The notes: generated from the sequence alone by a model not told the origin. A DNA stretch of 64,000 bases from Hyphomicrobium sp. (GCF_009026145.1 NZ_WBUE01000014.1:1-64000); one strand, 5' to 3'; numbered from the stretch's first letter, positions 45,580 to 61,603 are shown. Made by a program: numbers and translations.

Positions 45580-46554
45580 ATGGCTGAGACGACGACCTCT
45601 GGGGCCAGGGAGCGCATCGAGACCGATGCTCAGGCCACGGCCCTCGTGCACAAGATGCGCGCCGGCGAGCGGCGCGCCACCGCGTTGGTAATTACCGAGC
45701 TGGAGCGGCTTTCGACGGCGGCGCCGATCCTGTTGCGCGCCATGCAGCCCTACCTCGGGCACGCGTTGGTCGTCGGCTTCACTGGGCCGCCCGGCGCCGG
45801 CAAGTCGACGCTCGTCAACGCCGTGATCGCCGAGCTGCGCGGCACGGGCAAGAGCGTCGGCGTCATCGCCGTCGATCCCTCGAGCCCGGTCTCGGGTGGC
45901 GCCATCCTCGGCGACCGCATCCGCATGACGGCGGCGCTCGACGACGACGGCGTTTTCGTGCGCTCGCTGGCGAGCCGCGGCTACCTGGGTGGACTGTCGC
46001 CGGCCGCCGTCCGCGTCATCGACGCGCTCGACGCGGCAGGCCGCGACGTCATTCTTCTCGAGACGGTCGGCACTGGACAGAGCGAGATCGACGTCGCCGA
46101 GGTGGCCGATGTGCGCGTCGTCATTTCCGCGCCCGGACTGGGCGACGACATCCAGGCGATGAAGTCGGGCTTGCTCGAGATCGCCGACATCATGGTGGTC
46201 AACAAAGGCGACCGCCCCGGGGCCGAACAGACGCTGCAGCAGCTCGTCGGGGCGCTGTCGATCCGCGCCATGCGGCGTCATTCCGTGCCCGTCCTCAAGA
46301 CGACGGCGACGACCGGCGAAGGCGTGCAGCAGCTCGTCGCGGCCGTCTCCACGATGGGGCGCGAGCTTGAGACTGCCGGCCCGCTGGCGCGACGGCGGCG
46401 GCGGGCGCGCTACCTCATTGCCCGTGCCGCCTCCGACCTCGTTGCAGAGCGCGTGCGCGCCGGTGGCCCCACAGCGCTCGACACCCTCGCCGACCAGGTG
46501 CTCGCCGGCGCCATCGGCCCGGAGGAAGCGGCGCGGCGCCTGCTGGACAAGTGA
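45580..46554 (+). CDS. meaB: methylmalonyl-CoA mutase-associated GTPase MeaB
   Basis: GFTGPPGAGKSTLVNAVIAELR, VIAVDPSSPVSGGAILGDRIRM, ETVGTGQSEIDVAE. Confidence 0.92.
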   Translation: MAETTTSGARERIETDAQATALVHKMRAGERRATALVITELERLSTAAPILLRAMQPYLGHALVVGFTGPPGAGKSTLVNAVIAELRGTGKSVGVIAVDPSSPVSGGAILGDRIRMTAALDDDGVFVRSLASRGYLGGLSPAAVRVIDALDAAGRDVILLETVGTGQSEIDVAEVADVRVVISAPGLGDDIQAMKSGLLEIADIMVVNKGDRPGAEQTLQQLVGALSIRAMRRHSVPVLKTTATTGEGVQQLVAAVSTMGRELETAGPLARRRRRARYLIARAASDLVAERVRAGGPTALDTLADQVLAGAIGPEEAARRLLDK

Positions 46555-46568
46555 GGGCCGAGATAGAA

Positions 46569-46591
46569 AGGGCGCCCGTCGGGGGCGCCCT
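46569..46591 (+). terminator. hairpin AGGGCGCCC-GTCGG-GGGCGCCCT downstream of meaB
   Basis: Perfect 9-bp stem; weak T-tract. Confidence 0.45.
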
Positions 46592-46624
46592 CCTGACCAC
46601 GCACCGCCAAGTTGAGTGCAGCAA

Positions 46625-46900
46625 TCAATCGTCCGGCGTATCGGTGTCAGCGTCGCCGAAACCCGAGGGGCTGAGCACATAGTATCCGTCGCGGACGTCG
46701 TAGATGCCGTCAGGGCGATAGATCCGCACCTGAGCACGCGAGCCATAGTTGATCGAGGAATCTTTCGGCATCGACATGCCCGAAGCGGTCGCCGGCGCCG
46801 CGCCAGGCTCGTTTGTGGGCAAATTGCGCGCGACGGACGTGGTCGCAGAACCGCCGAGTGCGAGAACAGTCGCGATCGCAAAGATGGCGTTGGTGTTCAT
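46625..46900 (-). CDS. small hypothetical secreted protein
   Basis: MNTNAIFAIATVLALGGSATTSVARN signal peptide. Confidence 0.55.
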   Translation of the reverse strand: MNTNAIFAIATVLALGGSATTSVARNLPTNEPGAAPATASGMSMPKDSSINYGSRAQVRIYRPDGIYDVRDGYYVLSPSGFGDADTDTPDD

Positions 46901-47088
46901 CCTGGGTGACCTTCCTTCAGATGCGCCGTAGGGAATCGCACCTGTTCCATCGGAGGAGTTGGTGGCGAGATTGCCGCGTATTGCGCTCAGCCTGCGCCCG
47001 ATCCGTTGGTGTCCAGTAAAAGAACTTGTAGCTATTGTGCCCATTGCGGAACGTTGCTGAACCAAGCAGGCGGGGCAAACGACAAAGA

Positions 47089-48582
<1,494 letters not shown>

Positions 48583-48590
48583 GAGGCCGC

Positions 48591-49861
48591 CTAGGCTGCG
48601 CCGCGGTCCATCCCGTGCGAGCGCGCAATCTGCCAGCGCGCGAGGCCGATGAATGCCGCCAGCGCAACGCCCGCGAAGACCGCCCCGGCGATAAAGGTCA
48701 TCGCCGGCCCACCGACATCCCACAGCACGCCGGCGATAACGCTCGATAGCAGCGTGGCGATGCCCGCCGCGAGGTTGAAGAGGCCAAAAGCGGTTCCGCG
48801 CAGGTCTGCCGGCGCCGTATCGGCGATGAGCGTCGCGATCAGCCCCTGCGTGAAGCCCATGTGCAGCCCCCAGACGATAGTGCCGATGAAAACGAGAGGC
48901 AGCGACGTCGCCGCCGCGAGCAGGAGATCGGCAATCATGAGCAGCGCGATACCTGCCACCATCACGCCGTTGCGGCCGATGCGGTCGGAGGCGGCGCCGG
49001 CGGGATAGGCGGAGAAGGCGTAGGCGATGTTCATGACGACAAGGATCGACGGGATCAGTGCCGCCCCGAGACCGACATTTTGCGCCCTGAGCAGAAGGAA
49101 TGCCTCGCTGAACCGGGCCAACGTCAGCAGCGTTCCCGCCGCCACTACTGCCCAGAAAGCGGCGGAGAGGTTCTTTGCGTCGCGCCAGTGCAGGCGCTTG
49201 GCCCCGTTCTCCACCTGCGTGCGCGGTGCATCGCCGACGCCGAAGACGATGAGGCCGAGCGAGGCGAAGGCAGGAATGACTGCGACCCAGAAGACGAGCG
49301 TGAAGTTGTCGCCCGTCAGCATCATGAGGGCGATGGCGATCAGCGGTCCAAGAAAAGCGCCGACGGTGTCGAGCGCCTGGCGCAGGCCAAAGCTAGCGCC
49401 GCGCAGCGGCGCCGGGGTGAGGTCGGCGACGAGCGCGTCGCGCGGCGCGCCGCGGATGCCCTTGCCGACGCGATCGATGAACCGGGCCGCGACGAGCCAG
49501 CCGACGCTGTTGGCGAGCGGAAAGATCGGCTTGGTGAAGGCCGCCAAGCCATAACCGATCGCCGCCAGCAGCTTGCGCCGCCCGAGCCAGTCGGAAAGCG
49601 CCCCGGAGAAGATCCTGGTGATCAGCGCCGCCGCCTCGGCGATGCCCTCGATGAACCCGACGGTGAGCGCCGAGGTGCCGAGCACGACGACGAGATAGAT
49701 CGGCAACAATGCATGGATCATCTCCGAGGAGACGTCCATGAGCAGGCTGACGAGGCCCAGGACCCACACGCCGCGCGGGATCGCCCGCAGACCGCTCTGC
49801 GCCGGTTCGATGGCAAACCTCCTGGCGCTCCCCGTCAGAAGCCCGGGCGGCGCTCTCTTCC

Positions 49862-49865
<4 letters not shown>
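48591..49865 (-). CDS. MFS transporter
   Basis: LMDVSSEMIHALLPIYLVVVLG, GALSDWLGRRKLLAAIGYG; 12-TM pattern. Confidence 0.85.
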
Positions 49866-51475
<1,610 letters not shown>

Positions 51476-51479
51476 TGAC

Positions 51480-51602
51480 TCACACGTATCCGAAGCTGCG
51501 CGCCGCCACCCAGATGGCGAAGGCGGCGATGCCGATCTTCACCAGCACGTAGAACAGCCAGTGGCGCGGTTCCGGTGTGTCCTTGTGCCAATCCTCGCTC
51601 AT
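51480..51602 (-). CDS. small membrane protein (40 aa)
   Basis: [44 protein letters not shown] overlap with upstream GFA gene, 4 nt before cimA. Confidence 0.65.
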   Translation of the reverse strand: MSEDWHKDTPEPRHWLFYVLVKIGIAAFAIWVAARSFGYV

Positions 51603-52095
51603 GCCTTGCGTCCTTCCGGGGGCCAGACCTCGGTGTCGTGGTCGGGGTGCTGATAGGAGACCACCGAGGCGAGATAAGTTGCATACTCCGGATCGGACGC
51701 AGGCTCGCGCACCGCGATGGCGTCGAGCCGCCACAGCCAAGGGTATTGCTCGTCCATCGCCATCTGCACCACGGGTTCGATCTTGGCCGCCTCGTCGAAC
51801 GAAGCGACGGTCACATCCAGCCAGTCCTTGAACTCCCATGTCAGCGGCGTGCCGCACTTCTCGCAGAAGCCGCGGCGCGCGACGTTGGAGGAGACAAAGT
51901 GCATGGGCGCTCCGCGCGTCCACTTCAGCTTGGCGTAGTCGACGCGCACGTAAAGCCCGAAGGCGCCGCCGGTCGCCTTCTGGCACATGCGGCAGTAGCA
52001 GACGCTCGGCTCGCCCAAGGGTCCTTCCACCTTGAAACGCACGGCGCCGCACTGGCAGCCGCCGCTCCACTCGCGTGCCTCAGCCTGCTCTGCTG

Positions 52096-52099
<4 letters not shown>
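51599..52099 (-). CDS. GFA family protein (Cys-rich Zn-binding)
   Basis: [38 protein letters not shown] and [13 protein letters not shown]. Confidence 0.88.
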
Positions 52100-53514
<1,415 letters not shown>

Positions 53515-53686
53515 GACGGTCCCTAGGTCCCCGGGAGCCGCTGGCGGGGCGTTTTCTCTGTCTCAGGATTTGGGCAAAGAAGCGCGCCGCGCGCCAGCGG
53601 TGATTGCTAGCTCGAAATAATGATAATGCCGCACAGATTGACGGCGTGTGTGGGCAGCTTGCGCTTCATGGCCGCCGTTATGCGCA

Positions 53687-53720
53687 AACTCGGCTTCACT
53701 CGTCAAGCGAGCACCGAGTT
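53687..53720. other. hairpin AACTCGG...CCGAGTT with nested CTCG/CGAG
   Basis: Perfect 7-bp outer arms upstream of the DUF2865 gene. Confidence 0.4.
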
Positions 53721-53877
53721 AACTTGGCCCTTGGCTTTGGTTTTCCGCGGGATAGCGCGACCAGTCGCCCCAATTGCTCCGCATTGACCCCCTAGCCCAT
53801 GGTGTCCATAGTTGCACCGCACCAGCCAAGCAAAGGGTCCGGTGGTGGCAGGGGCCCACGGCAGGACAGAATTGACA

Positions 53878-54975
53878 ATGCGTAAAGCACGTGTCCGGCG
53901 GCAGGCTCTTGGCGCTGCGATCCTCGCCGCGGCAATCTCCGCTGCCTGCCCGGCACTGGCACAGGGCTGGTGGCCGTGGAGCAATTCCGAGCCCGAGCGT
54001 CCGCCCATTCCCGACGAGCCGGTTTACCGCGAGCCGCCGCCCGCGCAAGGCGAGTCCCCGACCATGCAGCCACGCCCCGAGCCTGCCCCCGGCGCGCAGA
54101 TGCCGCCGCCACAGTCCGCCCCGGCGGTCAACTGGTCGACGAAGAACCCGATATGTCTGCAACTCGAGCAGCGCCTCGTCCAGGACGGCCAGCGCTCGAG
54201 CGGCATGCGCGACCGACTGCCGGCCATCGAAGCTCAGATGCAGCAGGCGGAGCAGGCCTACGAGCAGAGCCGGTCGGACCTCGAGCGCTTCGACTGCTAC
54301 GAGTACTTCATCTTCTCCAAGACGCTGCGGCGCTCGCGGCGCTGCGTCGACCTCGCGCAGCAGGGCGAGGATGCCCGGCGGCGCCTTTCCGAGCTCGAGG
54401 CGCAGCGCCAGCAGATCGTCAGCTCCGGCGAGCGCTCGTATCGCGACGACATCGTGCGCGAGCTGGCCCGCAACAACTGCGGCGCCAACTACGTGCAGGA
54501 GGCACGCCGCTACGATCGCGACCGCGAATCGTCGATCTGGCAGGACGAGGGCGAGAGTAGCTTCTCCAGCCCGTGGAATCCGTTCAGCGGCACGCATTCA
54601 TCGGCCACCTACCGCACCGTGTGCGTGCGCCTGTGCGACGGCTATTACTTCCCGGTGAGCTTCTCGACGCTGCCCAGCCACTTCGAGCAGGACGCCGAGG
54701 CGTGCCAGTCGAAGTGCGCCGCACCGGCGGAGCTTTACTACTACCAGAACCCCGGCGCGGCGATGGATCAGTCGATCGCCTTCCGCACGCAGGAGCCCTA
54801 CACCAGCCTCAAGACGGCATTCCGCTATCGCAAGGAGCTGGTGAAGGGCTGCTCGTGCAAGGAGGCGGAGTACGTCCCAGCGGATGCACCGGCCGGGGAC
54901 GGCAAGCGCGCCGACACCGGCGCGACGACCGGATGGGAGGCCCGTTCGGAGATCGAGGCGCAGAACCAACGCTAA
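53878..54975 (+). CDS. DUF2865 domain-containing secreted protein
   Basis: Signal peptide; CVRLCDGYYFPVSFSTLPSHFEQDAEACQSKCAAPAELYYY. Confidence 0.83.
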   Translation: MRKARVRRQALGAAILAAAISAACPALAQGWWPWSNSEPERPPIPDEPVYREPPPAQGESPTMQPRPEPAPGAQMPPPQSAPAVNWSTKNPICLQLEQRLVQDGQRSSGMRDRLPAIEAQMQQAEQAYEQSRSDLERFDCYEYFIFSKTLRRSRRCVDLAQQGEDARRRLSELEAQRQQIVSSGERSYRDDIVRELARNNCGANYVQEARRYDRDRESSIWQDEGESSFSSPWNPFSGTHSSATYRTVCVRLCDGYYFPVSFSTLPSHFEQDAEACQSKCAAPAELYYYQNPGAAMDQSIAFRTQEPYTSLKTAFRYRKELVKGCSCKEAEYVPADAPAGDGKRADTGATTGWEARSEIEAQNQR

Positions 54976-55044
54976 GGGCACGCGGGCGCCTGTCACTCGT
55001 TTAGCGTACACCCGCTACGGATAAGAGCATCGCGAAAGCCAAAG

Positions 55045-55587
55045 ATGTACGTCTCCGACAACGCCGACAGCCTCCTCGATATGCTCGAGATCCGCCCCTT
55101 GAGCGTCGATGATCTGTCGACCGCGCGCTACGTCGTCGGCGCCGCGTTCGCCCGCGGCGCGGCAGAGCACTACTCGGGGCCGCAGATCGAGGCGTTCGCC
55201 GAGTTCGTGCGCAGCCCCCACTACAGCGACGTATTGCTCGGCAACCGCGCCTACGGCGCCTTCATCGGCGCGGAGATGGTGGGTGTGGCAGCCTGGAGCC
55301 TCGGCGAGGCGAAGAGCCCGACGGCGCGTATTCTAGCCGTGTTCGTGCATCCGCTGTTCGGCGGCGACGGCATCGGCTCACGGCTCGTCGAGTACCTCGA
55401 GGACGAGGCGCGCGCCGCCGGCTACAGCGCGGTGGAAGCGAGCGTGACCCTCAATGCCGCTCCGCTTTTCGAGCGCCTCGGCTATCTCGAGACGCGGCGC
55501 GGCGCCTGGGGGCTGCCTTCGGGGCGCGAGATGCCGATCGCGTTCATGCGCAAGATCGATGCCCGCCGCCCGGACATCATGCACTGA
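55045..55587 (+). CDS. GNAT family N-acetyltransferase
   Basis: VFVHPLFGGDGIGSRLVEYLEDEARAAGY. Confidence 0.82.
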   Translation: MYVSDNADSLLDMLEIRPLSVDDLSTARYVVGAAFARGAAEHYSGPQIEAFAEFVRSPHYSDVLLGNRAYGAFIGAEMVGVAAWSLGEAKSPTARILAVFVHPLFGGDGIGSRLVEYLEDEARAAGYSAVEASVTLNAAPLFERLGYLETRRGAWGLPSGREMPIAFMRKIDARRPDIMH

Positions 55588-55596
55588 GGCGCGTCA

Positions 55597-56961
55597 TCAC
55601 GCGCTGCGCCCGAGCAGCCGCGCCTGTGCCTTGGCGCGCCCGATCAGCGGCAGCAGCAGCTTCAGCTCGGGACCGTCCTCACAACCCGTAAGCGCCAGTC
55701 GGAGCGGGTGAAACAGGGCCCGGCCCTTGCGCCCGCTGGCGGACTTGAGCGCCGCGACCCATGCATCCCAGGTTGCCTCGCCCCACGGCTCTGCCGGCAA
55801 CAGCGCCGCCGCCTTCTCGGTCAGCTCGCGATCCTCGATGACCGGCTGCACCTCGCCGCTGACGATGCGCCACCAATCGGCGGCATCGCCCAGCACCGCG
55901 AGGTTGCCGCGCGCGGCGGTCCAGAATTCAGCACCACCGCCGATGCCGAGTTGCTGCAGCCGCGATGAGACCTGCTCGTAGGGGGTCGTATGCAGAAGCC
56001 GCGCGTTGAGCGCCTTCAGCTCCTCGGGGTCGAAGCGGGCCGGTCCGGTGGAGATCTTCTCGAAGGCGAAGTGGCGCGCGAGGTCATCGAGGCTGTGCTG
56101 CGGCTCGATGGCGTCGGAGGTGCCGATCAGCGCCGTGTAGCTGGCCAGCGCCAAGGGCTCGATACCGGCCTCGCGCAGGCTTTTGATCGACAGTGCCCCT
56201 AGGCGCTTCGACAGCGCCTGACCGTCGGCGCCGATCAGCAGGCTGTGATGCCCGAAGGCCGGCGGCTCCTTGTCCAAGGCTTCGAACAGCTGCACCTGCA
56301 CGCCGGTGTTGGTGACGTGATCCTCGCCGCGGATCACGTGCGTGATGCCGAAATCCGCGTCGTCGACCACGCTCGTGAACGTGTAGAGAAACGTGCCGTC
56401 GGCGCGGATGACGACAGGATCCGACAGCGAGCCGACATCGACCGTCTGGTCGCCGCGGATGAGATCGTTCCACGACACGATGGTCGGCAGCGGGACGAGA
56501 TCGTCCTCGGCATTGGCGAGGCGGAAGCGCCAGTGCGGCTTGCGGCCCTCGGCCTCCAGCGCCGCCCGCTCGGCGGCGCTGAGCTTGAGGCCGGTGCGGT
56601 CGTAGATGGGCGGCAGCCCGCGCGCGAGCTGGCGCTTGCGCTTACGGTCGAGCTCGTCCTCCGTCTCGTAGCAGGCGTAGAGCCGGCCGCGCTCTTTCAG
56701 CAGCTCGGCCGCTTCGGCATAGCGAGCGGTGCGCGCCGACTGGCGCTCCTCGCGCGTCCAGGCGAGGCCCAGCCACTCGAGATCACGGCGAATGCCGGCG
56801 GCGAATTCTTCGCTCGAGCGCTGCACGTCGGTGTCGTCGAGGCGCAAGAGGAAGGCACCGCCCGCCTGGCGTGCGAACAGCCAGTTGAGCAGTGCGGTCC
56901 GCACGTTGCCTACGTGAAGACGCCCCGTGGGGCTCGGCGCGAAGCGGACGGTGACGGCCAT
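55597..56961 (-). CDS. gltX: glutamyl-tRNA synthetase
   Basis: [30 protein letters not shown]-type lysine motif LSKRLG. Confidence 0.94.
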   Translation of the reverse strand: MAVTVRFAPSPTGRLHVGNVRTALLNWLFARQAGGAFLLRLDDTDVQRSSEEFAAGIRRDLEWLGLAWTREERQSARTARYAEAAELLKERGRLYACYETEDELDRKRKRQLARGLPPIYDRTGLKLSAAERAALEAEGRKPHWRFRLANAEDDLVPLPTIVSWNDLIRGDQTVDVGSLSDPVVIRADGTFLYTFTSVVDDADFGITHVIRGEDHVTNTGVQVQLFEALDKEPPAFGHHSLLIGADGQALSKRLGALSIKSLREAGIEPLALASYTALIGTSDAIEPQHSLDDLARHFAFEKISTGPARFDPEELKALNARLLHTTPYEQVSSRLQQLGIGGGAEFWTAARGNLAVLGDAADWWRIVSGEVQPVIEDRELTEKAAALLPAEPWGEATWDAWVAALKSASGRKGRALFHPLRLALTGCEDGPELKLLLPLIGRAKAQARLLGRSA

Positions 56962-57031
56962 GGGGAGAGACGACGATCAGGAATGAGAAAGGCTGCAACC
57001 CTATAAGGCCGGCGCGCGAGGCCGTCAAAAC

Positions 57032-58702
57032 TCAGAGCGGCTCGCGGAACTTGTTGACGATGGGATAGCGGCGGTCGCGCCCGAAGTTGCGGGACGAGAT
57101 CTTGACGCCGGGGGGCGCCTGGCGGCGCTTGTACTCGGCAAGATACAGCAGCCGCTCGATGCGCTTCACCGTTTCCACCGGGTGCCCGCGCGCCACGATA
57201 TCGGCGAGCGGCATCTCCTTCTCGACCAGGCAGGCGAGGATGTCGTCGAGCACCGCGTACGGCGGGAGCGAATCCTGATCCGTCTGGTTGGGACGCAGCT
57301 CCGCCGTCGGCACCTTGGTGATGATCGCTTCCGGGATCACCTCCCCTGCCGGCCCCTTGCCGCCCTTCGGCACGTGCGCGTTGCGCCAGCGCGCCAGACG
57401 ATAGACCTCCATCTTGTAGAGGTCCTTCACGGGATTGAAGCCGCCGTTCATGTCGCCATAGAGGGTGGCGTAGCCGACCGACATCTCCGACTTGTTGCCG
57501 GTGGTGATCACCATGCCGCCGAACTTGTTCGACAGCGCCATGAGGATGACGCCGCGGGCCCGCGCCTGGATGTTCTCTTCCGTGGTATCTGGCTGCGTGC
57601 CGACAAGCGCCGACGCGAGGCTTCTGGTAATGCCGGCCACCGCCTCCTCGATAGGCAGCGTCTGAAAATTCAGCCCCAGCGCCTTGGCGCACGCGCTCGC
57701 ATCGCGCACGCTTGCTTCGGATGTGTAGCGGTAGGGCATCATCACGGCGCGCACCCGCGCCGGCCCCAGCGCGTCGACGGAAATGGCCGCCACCAGCGCG
57801 CTGTCGACGCCGCCGGAAAGCCCTAAGATGACTCCCGGAAAGCCGTTCTTGTCGACGTAGTCGCGCACGCCCAGCATGCACGCCTGGTAGGCTGCCGCGT
57901 CCCCGTGCTCGATAGCGGCGCGCTCGCCGGTTGCACACAGCCACCCGTTGTTGCCCCGCCGCCACTCGGTGAGAGCGAGCTTTTCCTCCCAGGCGGGCAG
58001 CTGCACGACGGGGCTCTTGTCGGCGTTGAGCACGAAGGAGGCGCCGTCGAATACCAGCTCGTCCTGGCCGCCCACCTGATTGACGTAGACGAGCGGCAGT
58101 CCGCTTTCGACCACGCGCGCGACGGCGATGTTCATGCGCACGTCGGGCTTCGTCCAGTCGAAAGGCGAGCCGTTGGGCGTGATGAGAATCTCGGCCCCAC
58201 ACTCGGCCAGGCACTCGACGACATCGGAGCCCCAGATGTCCTCGCAGATCGGCACGCCGAGGCGCACGCCGCGGCAATTGACCGGTCCCGGCAGCGGGCC
58301 GGACATGAACACGCGCTTTTCGTCGAACACCCCGTAGTTCGGCAAATCGACCTTGAAGCGCACCGCCTCGACGGCGCCGTTATCGAGCAGCACGACCGCA
58401 TTGTAGACGTGGCCGTCCTGTGGCCACACGGTGCCGGTGAGCACCGCCGGACCCGGACCGAGATCGGCCGCCAGCGCCTCGACGCTTGCCCGTGCCGCCG
58501 CGGGAAACGCCGGCTTCAAGACGAGATCCTCGGGCGGATAGCCGGTGACGAACAGCTCGGGAAACACCACGACGTCGGCGCCGAGCGAGGCCGCCCGCGC
58601 ACGCATCTGACGCAGCTTCGCTATGTTGCCGTCGATGTCGCCCACGGTGGGGTTCGCCTGGGCGAGCGCGATCTTGAGCTGCGAGGGGGCGGGTTGCGAC
58701 AT
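57032..58702 (-). CDS. nadE: glutamine-dependent NAD+ synthetase
   Basis: N-terminal nitrilase domain (VFPELFVTGYPPEDL, GVPICEDIWG) and GLSGGVDSALVAAI PP-loop. Confidence 0.94.
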   Translation of the reverse strand: MSQPAPSQLKIALAQANPTVGDIDGNIAKLRQMRARAASLGADVVVFPELFVTGYPPEDLVLKPAFPAAARASVEALAADLGPGPAVLTGTVWPQDGHVYNAVVLLDNGAVEAVRFKVDLPNYGVFDEKRVFMSGPLPGPVNCRGVRLGVPICEDIWGSDVVECLAECGAEILITPNGSPFDWTKPDVRMNIAVARVVESGLPLVYVNQVGGQDELVFDGASFVLNADKSPVVQLPAWEEKLALTEWRRGNNGWLCATGERAAIEHGDAAAYQACMLGVRDYVDKNGFPGVILGLSGGVDSALVAAISVDALGPARVRAVMMPYRYTSEASVRDASACAKALGLNFQTLPIEEAVAGITRSLASALVGTQPDTTEENIQARARGVILMALSNKFGGMVITTGNKSEMSVGYATLYGDMNGGFNPVKDLYKMEVYRLARWRNAHVPKGGKGPAGEVIPEAIITKVPTAELRPNQTDQDSLPPYAVLDDILACLVEKEMPLADIVARGHPVETVKRIERLLYLAEYKRRQAPPGVKISSRNFGRDRRYPIVNKFREPL

Positions 58703-58768
58703 GGGCTGCTGTGCGGGGCTCCTGCGAGGGGCTCCAGTATTGGCGCGACGCGAAGCGGCCTTGGCCGA

Positions 58769-60178
58769 TCAGCCGAAGGCGGTAATCGGCGCCGGCGCGC
58801 GTGCGGCCTCCTCGCGCTCCTGCTTCAGGCGCTCAGCGATCAGGAAAGCCAGCTCCAGGGCCTGATCGGCGTTGAGACGCGGATCGCATAGCGTGTCGTA
58901 GCGATCCTTCAATTGCGCCTCGGAGATGTTGGCCGCTACCCCGCCCGTGCACTCGGTGACGGGCGAGCCCGTCATCTCGACGTGGATGCCGCCCGCATGC
59001 GTGCCCTCGGCGCGGTGGATGTCGAAGAACGACTCCGCCTCCTTGAGGATGCGCTCGAAGGGGCGCGTCTTGAAGCCGTTCGCCGCGCTGATGGTGTTGC
59101 CGTGCATGGGATCGCACGACCACACGACGACGCGCCCATCGCGCGTGACGGCTCTGATAAGCCCCGGCAGGTCCTTCTCCACCTTGTCGGAGCCGAAGCG
59201 GCAGATCAGCGTCAGGCGCCCCGGCTCGTCGGTGGGGTTCAAGATGTCGATCAGGCGCAAGAGCCCGTCCGCATCGAGCGAAGGCCCAACCTTAATGCCG
59301 ATGGGATTGCGGATGCCGCGAAGGAACTCGACGTGCGCATGATCGGGTTGGCGCGTGCGGTCGCCAATCCACAGCATGTGGCCGGAGGTGGCGTACGGCG
59401 CCTGCGTGCCGCCCGCCTCGTCGCGCCGCACCAGCGCCTGCTCGTAGCCGAGCAGCAGCGCCTCGTGGCTCGTATAGAAGGTGGTGCGGCCGAGCGCCGG
59501 CACGGTATCCGCCGTCACGCCGCACGAGCGCATGAAGCGCAGCGCCGTCTGAATCTGCTCGCCCATCTCGCGGTACTTCTTGCCGAACGGGCTCTTGTGC
59601 TCGAAGTCGAGGAGCCAGCGCAGCACGTTGTCGAGGCTGGCATAGCCGCCCTCGGAGAAGGCGCGCAAAAGGTTCAGCGTCGCCGCCGACTGGCGGTAGG
59701 CCTCGAGCTGGCGCTGCGGATCGGGAATGCGCTCAGCTTGCGAGAAGCCGCCGCCGTTAATGATGTCGCCGCGGTAGCTGGGCAGCTCGACGCCGTCCCG
59801 CTTCTCGGTGGGCGAGGAGCGCGGCTTGGCGAACTGGCCCGCGATGCGCCCGACCTTCACCACCGGCACGCCGCCGGCATAGGTGAGGACGACGGCCATC
59901 TGCAGGAAGACGCGGAACAGCTCGCGGATGTGGTTGGCGCCGTGCTCGGCGAAGCTCTCGGCGCAGTCGCCACCTTGCAACAGGAAGGCATTGCCGGCAG
60001 CGACGTCGGCCAGCGAGCGCTTCAGCTTGTCGGCCTCGCCGGCGAAGACGAGCGGCGGGAAGGAAGCGATCTTGGCCTCCACCTCGCTCAGTGCTGCCTT
60101 GTCTGGATAATCCGGGACCTGGACGATCGGTTTCGACCGCCAGCTGTCCGGGGACCACGCTACCGCCATCTCGAACAC
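58769..60178 (-). CDS. class II 3-deoxy-7-phosphoheptulonate synthase
   Basis: [39 protein letters not shown]. Confidence 0.93.
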   Translation of the reverse strand: MFEMAVAWSPDSWRSKPIVQVPDYPDKAALSEVEAKIASFPPLVFAGEADKLKRSLADVAAGNAFLLQGGDCAESFAEHGANHIRELFRVFLQMAVVLTYAGGVPVVKVGRIAGQFAKPRSSPTEKRDGVELPSYRGDIINGGGFSQAERIPDPQRQLEAYRQSAATLNLLRAFSEGGYASLDNVLRWLLDFEHKSPFGKKYREMGEQIQTALRFMRSCGVTADTVPALGRTTFYTSHEALLLGYEQALVRRDEAGGTQAPYATSGHMLWIGDRTRQPDHAHVEFLRGIRNPIGIKVGPSLDADGLLRLIDILNPTDEPGRLTLICRFGSDKVEKDLPGLIRAVTRDGRVVVWSCDPMHGNTISAANGFKTRPFERILKEAESFFDIHRAEGTHAGGIHVEMTGSPVTECTGGVAANISEAQLKDRYDTLCDPRLNADQALELAFLIAERLKQEREEAARAPAPITAFG

Positions 60179-60338
60179 TCCATCGGCGCGCCGTGCGGGG
60201 CCGAAAGCCGTCCGGCGCGGTAACGCAAGCGCATCGTTTTCAGGGCATTATGCCATTTGTCGCAGCATATAAGCTACCTCGGCCGGCATGGCCAGCGCTC
60301 CCGGCGCCGGAAGGTTGCATAGGCCAGAGGCGAAGCCA

Positions 60339-61472
60339 ATGGGCACCAGGGCACCGTCCTTCACCTTCGGTATCGAGGAGGAATACCACCTCGTCGACCT
60401 GGAAAGCCGGGGGTTCGCGTCCGCCCCGGCCGAGCTGATGAAGGAATGCGAGTCGGCCCTCGGCAAGCAGGTGGCGCCCGAGTTCTTCCGCTCGCAGATC
60501 GAGGTCGGCACCAGCCCACACAAGGACTTCAAGGCGGCCCGGCGGGAGCTCGCCGGGTTGCGGCGGACCATTGCCGAAATAACGGGCAAATACGGTATGG
60601 CCCCAATCGCCGCCTCGACGCATCCCTTCGCCGACCGCTCGACGCTCGAGACGACCCCGAAAGCCCGTTACCAGGCCCTGGCCAAGGACTTTGCCGGCAT
60701 CGGTCGCCGCCTCGCCATCTGCGGCATGCACGTGCACGTCGCCATCGACGACGACGAGCTGCGTATCGATCTGATGAACCAGGCGCGCTATTTCCTGCCG
60801 CACCTCCTCATTCTGTCGACTTCCTCGCCCTTCTGGCAGGGCGAGGATACCGGGCTCAAGAGCTACCGGCTCGCCGTGTTCCACGAGCTGCCGCGCACCG
60901 GCCTGCCGCAGCGTTTCGAGAGCTTCGGTGAATATCAGCGCACGGTCGACGTCCTGGTGCGCAACAAGGTCATCGAGGACGCCACCAAGATCTGGTGGGA
61001 TCTGCGCCCGTCGGCGCGCTTCCCGACCCTGGAGATGCGCGTCACCGACGTATGCACGCGCATTGACGACGCGGTCTCCATCGCGGCGATCTTCGCCTGC
61101 ACCCTGCGCATGCTCTACCGGCTGCGCACCTCCAACCAGAAGTGGCGCTCCTACCCGGCGTTCCTCATCGAGGAGAACCGCTGGCGCGCGCAGCGCTACG
61201 GCGTGCGCGACACGCTGTTCGACTTCGGCAAGGGCAAGCTCGTTCCGTTCCCGTCGCTGATCGACGAGCTCATCGACCTCGTCGCCGAGGATGCGGCCGT
61301 GCTCGGCTGCGAGCGCGAGGTCAAGCACGCGCTCAACATCGCCACCGGCGGCACCAGCGCCGACCGGCAGGTGGCGCGCTATGCGAAGCTCATTGCCGGC
61401 GGCGCGAGCGTCGATGAGGCCCTCATCGGCGTCGTCGACCAGCTCATCGCCGAGACCGTCGCCGGCACTTGA
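60339..61472 (+). CDS. YbdK-type carboxylate-amine ligase (GCS2 family)
   Basis: TFGIEEEYHLVD, GMHVHVAIDDDE, ARFPTLEMRVTDVC. Confidence 0.88.
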   Translation: MGTRAPSFTFGIEEEYHLVDLESRGFASAPAELMKECESALGKQVAPEFFRSQIEVGTSPHKDFKAARRELAGLRRTIAEITGKYGMAPIAASTHPFADRSTLETTPKARYQALAKDFAGIGRRLAICGMHVHVAIDDDELRIDLMNQARYFLPHLLILSTSSPFWQGEDTGLKSYRLAVFHELPRTGLPQRFESFGEYQRTVDVLVRNKVIEDATKIWWDLRPSARFPTLEMRVTDVCTRIDDAVSIAAIFACTLRMLYRLRTSNQKWRSYPAFLIEENRWRAQRYGVRDTLFDFGKGKLVPFPSLIDELIDLVAEDAAVLGCEREVKHALNIATGGTSADRQVARYAKLIAGGASVDEALIGVVDQLIAETVAGT

Positions 61473-61495
61473 CCGTCAACGACGGCTCATCTTTG

Positions 61496-61593
61496 TGATC
61501 CGCGGCTTTATGCCGAGGATCCATCGTGAAGCACGTGCCGGAGCGATGGAGCCAGGCGAGAACTGGGTCCTCGGGACAAGCCCGAGGATGACA
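61496..61593. repeat. paired palindromic repeat element (copy 2)
   Basis: Left degenerate unit TGATCCGCGGCTTTATGCCGAGGATCCATC and right unit GGTCCTCGGGACAAGCCCGAGGATGACA. Confidence 0.65.
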
Positions 61594-61603
61594 CATGAGT
61601 GCC

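Noticed and set aside
58913-60223. Plus-strand ORF of 436 aa opposite the DAHP synthase
   Set aside because: Antisense shadow.
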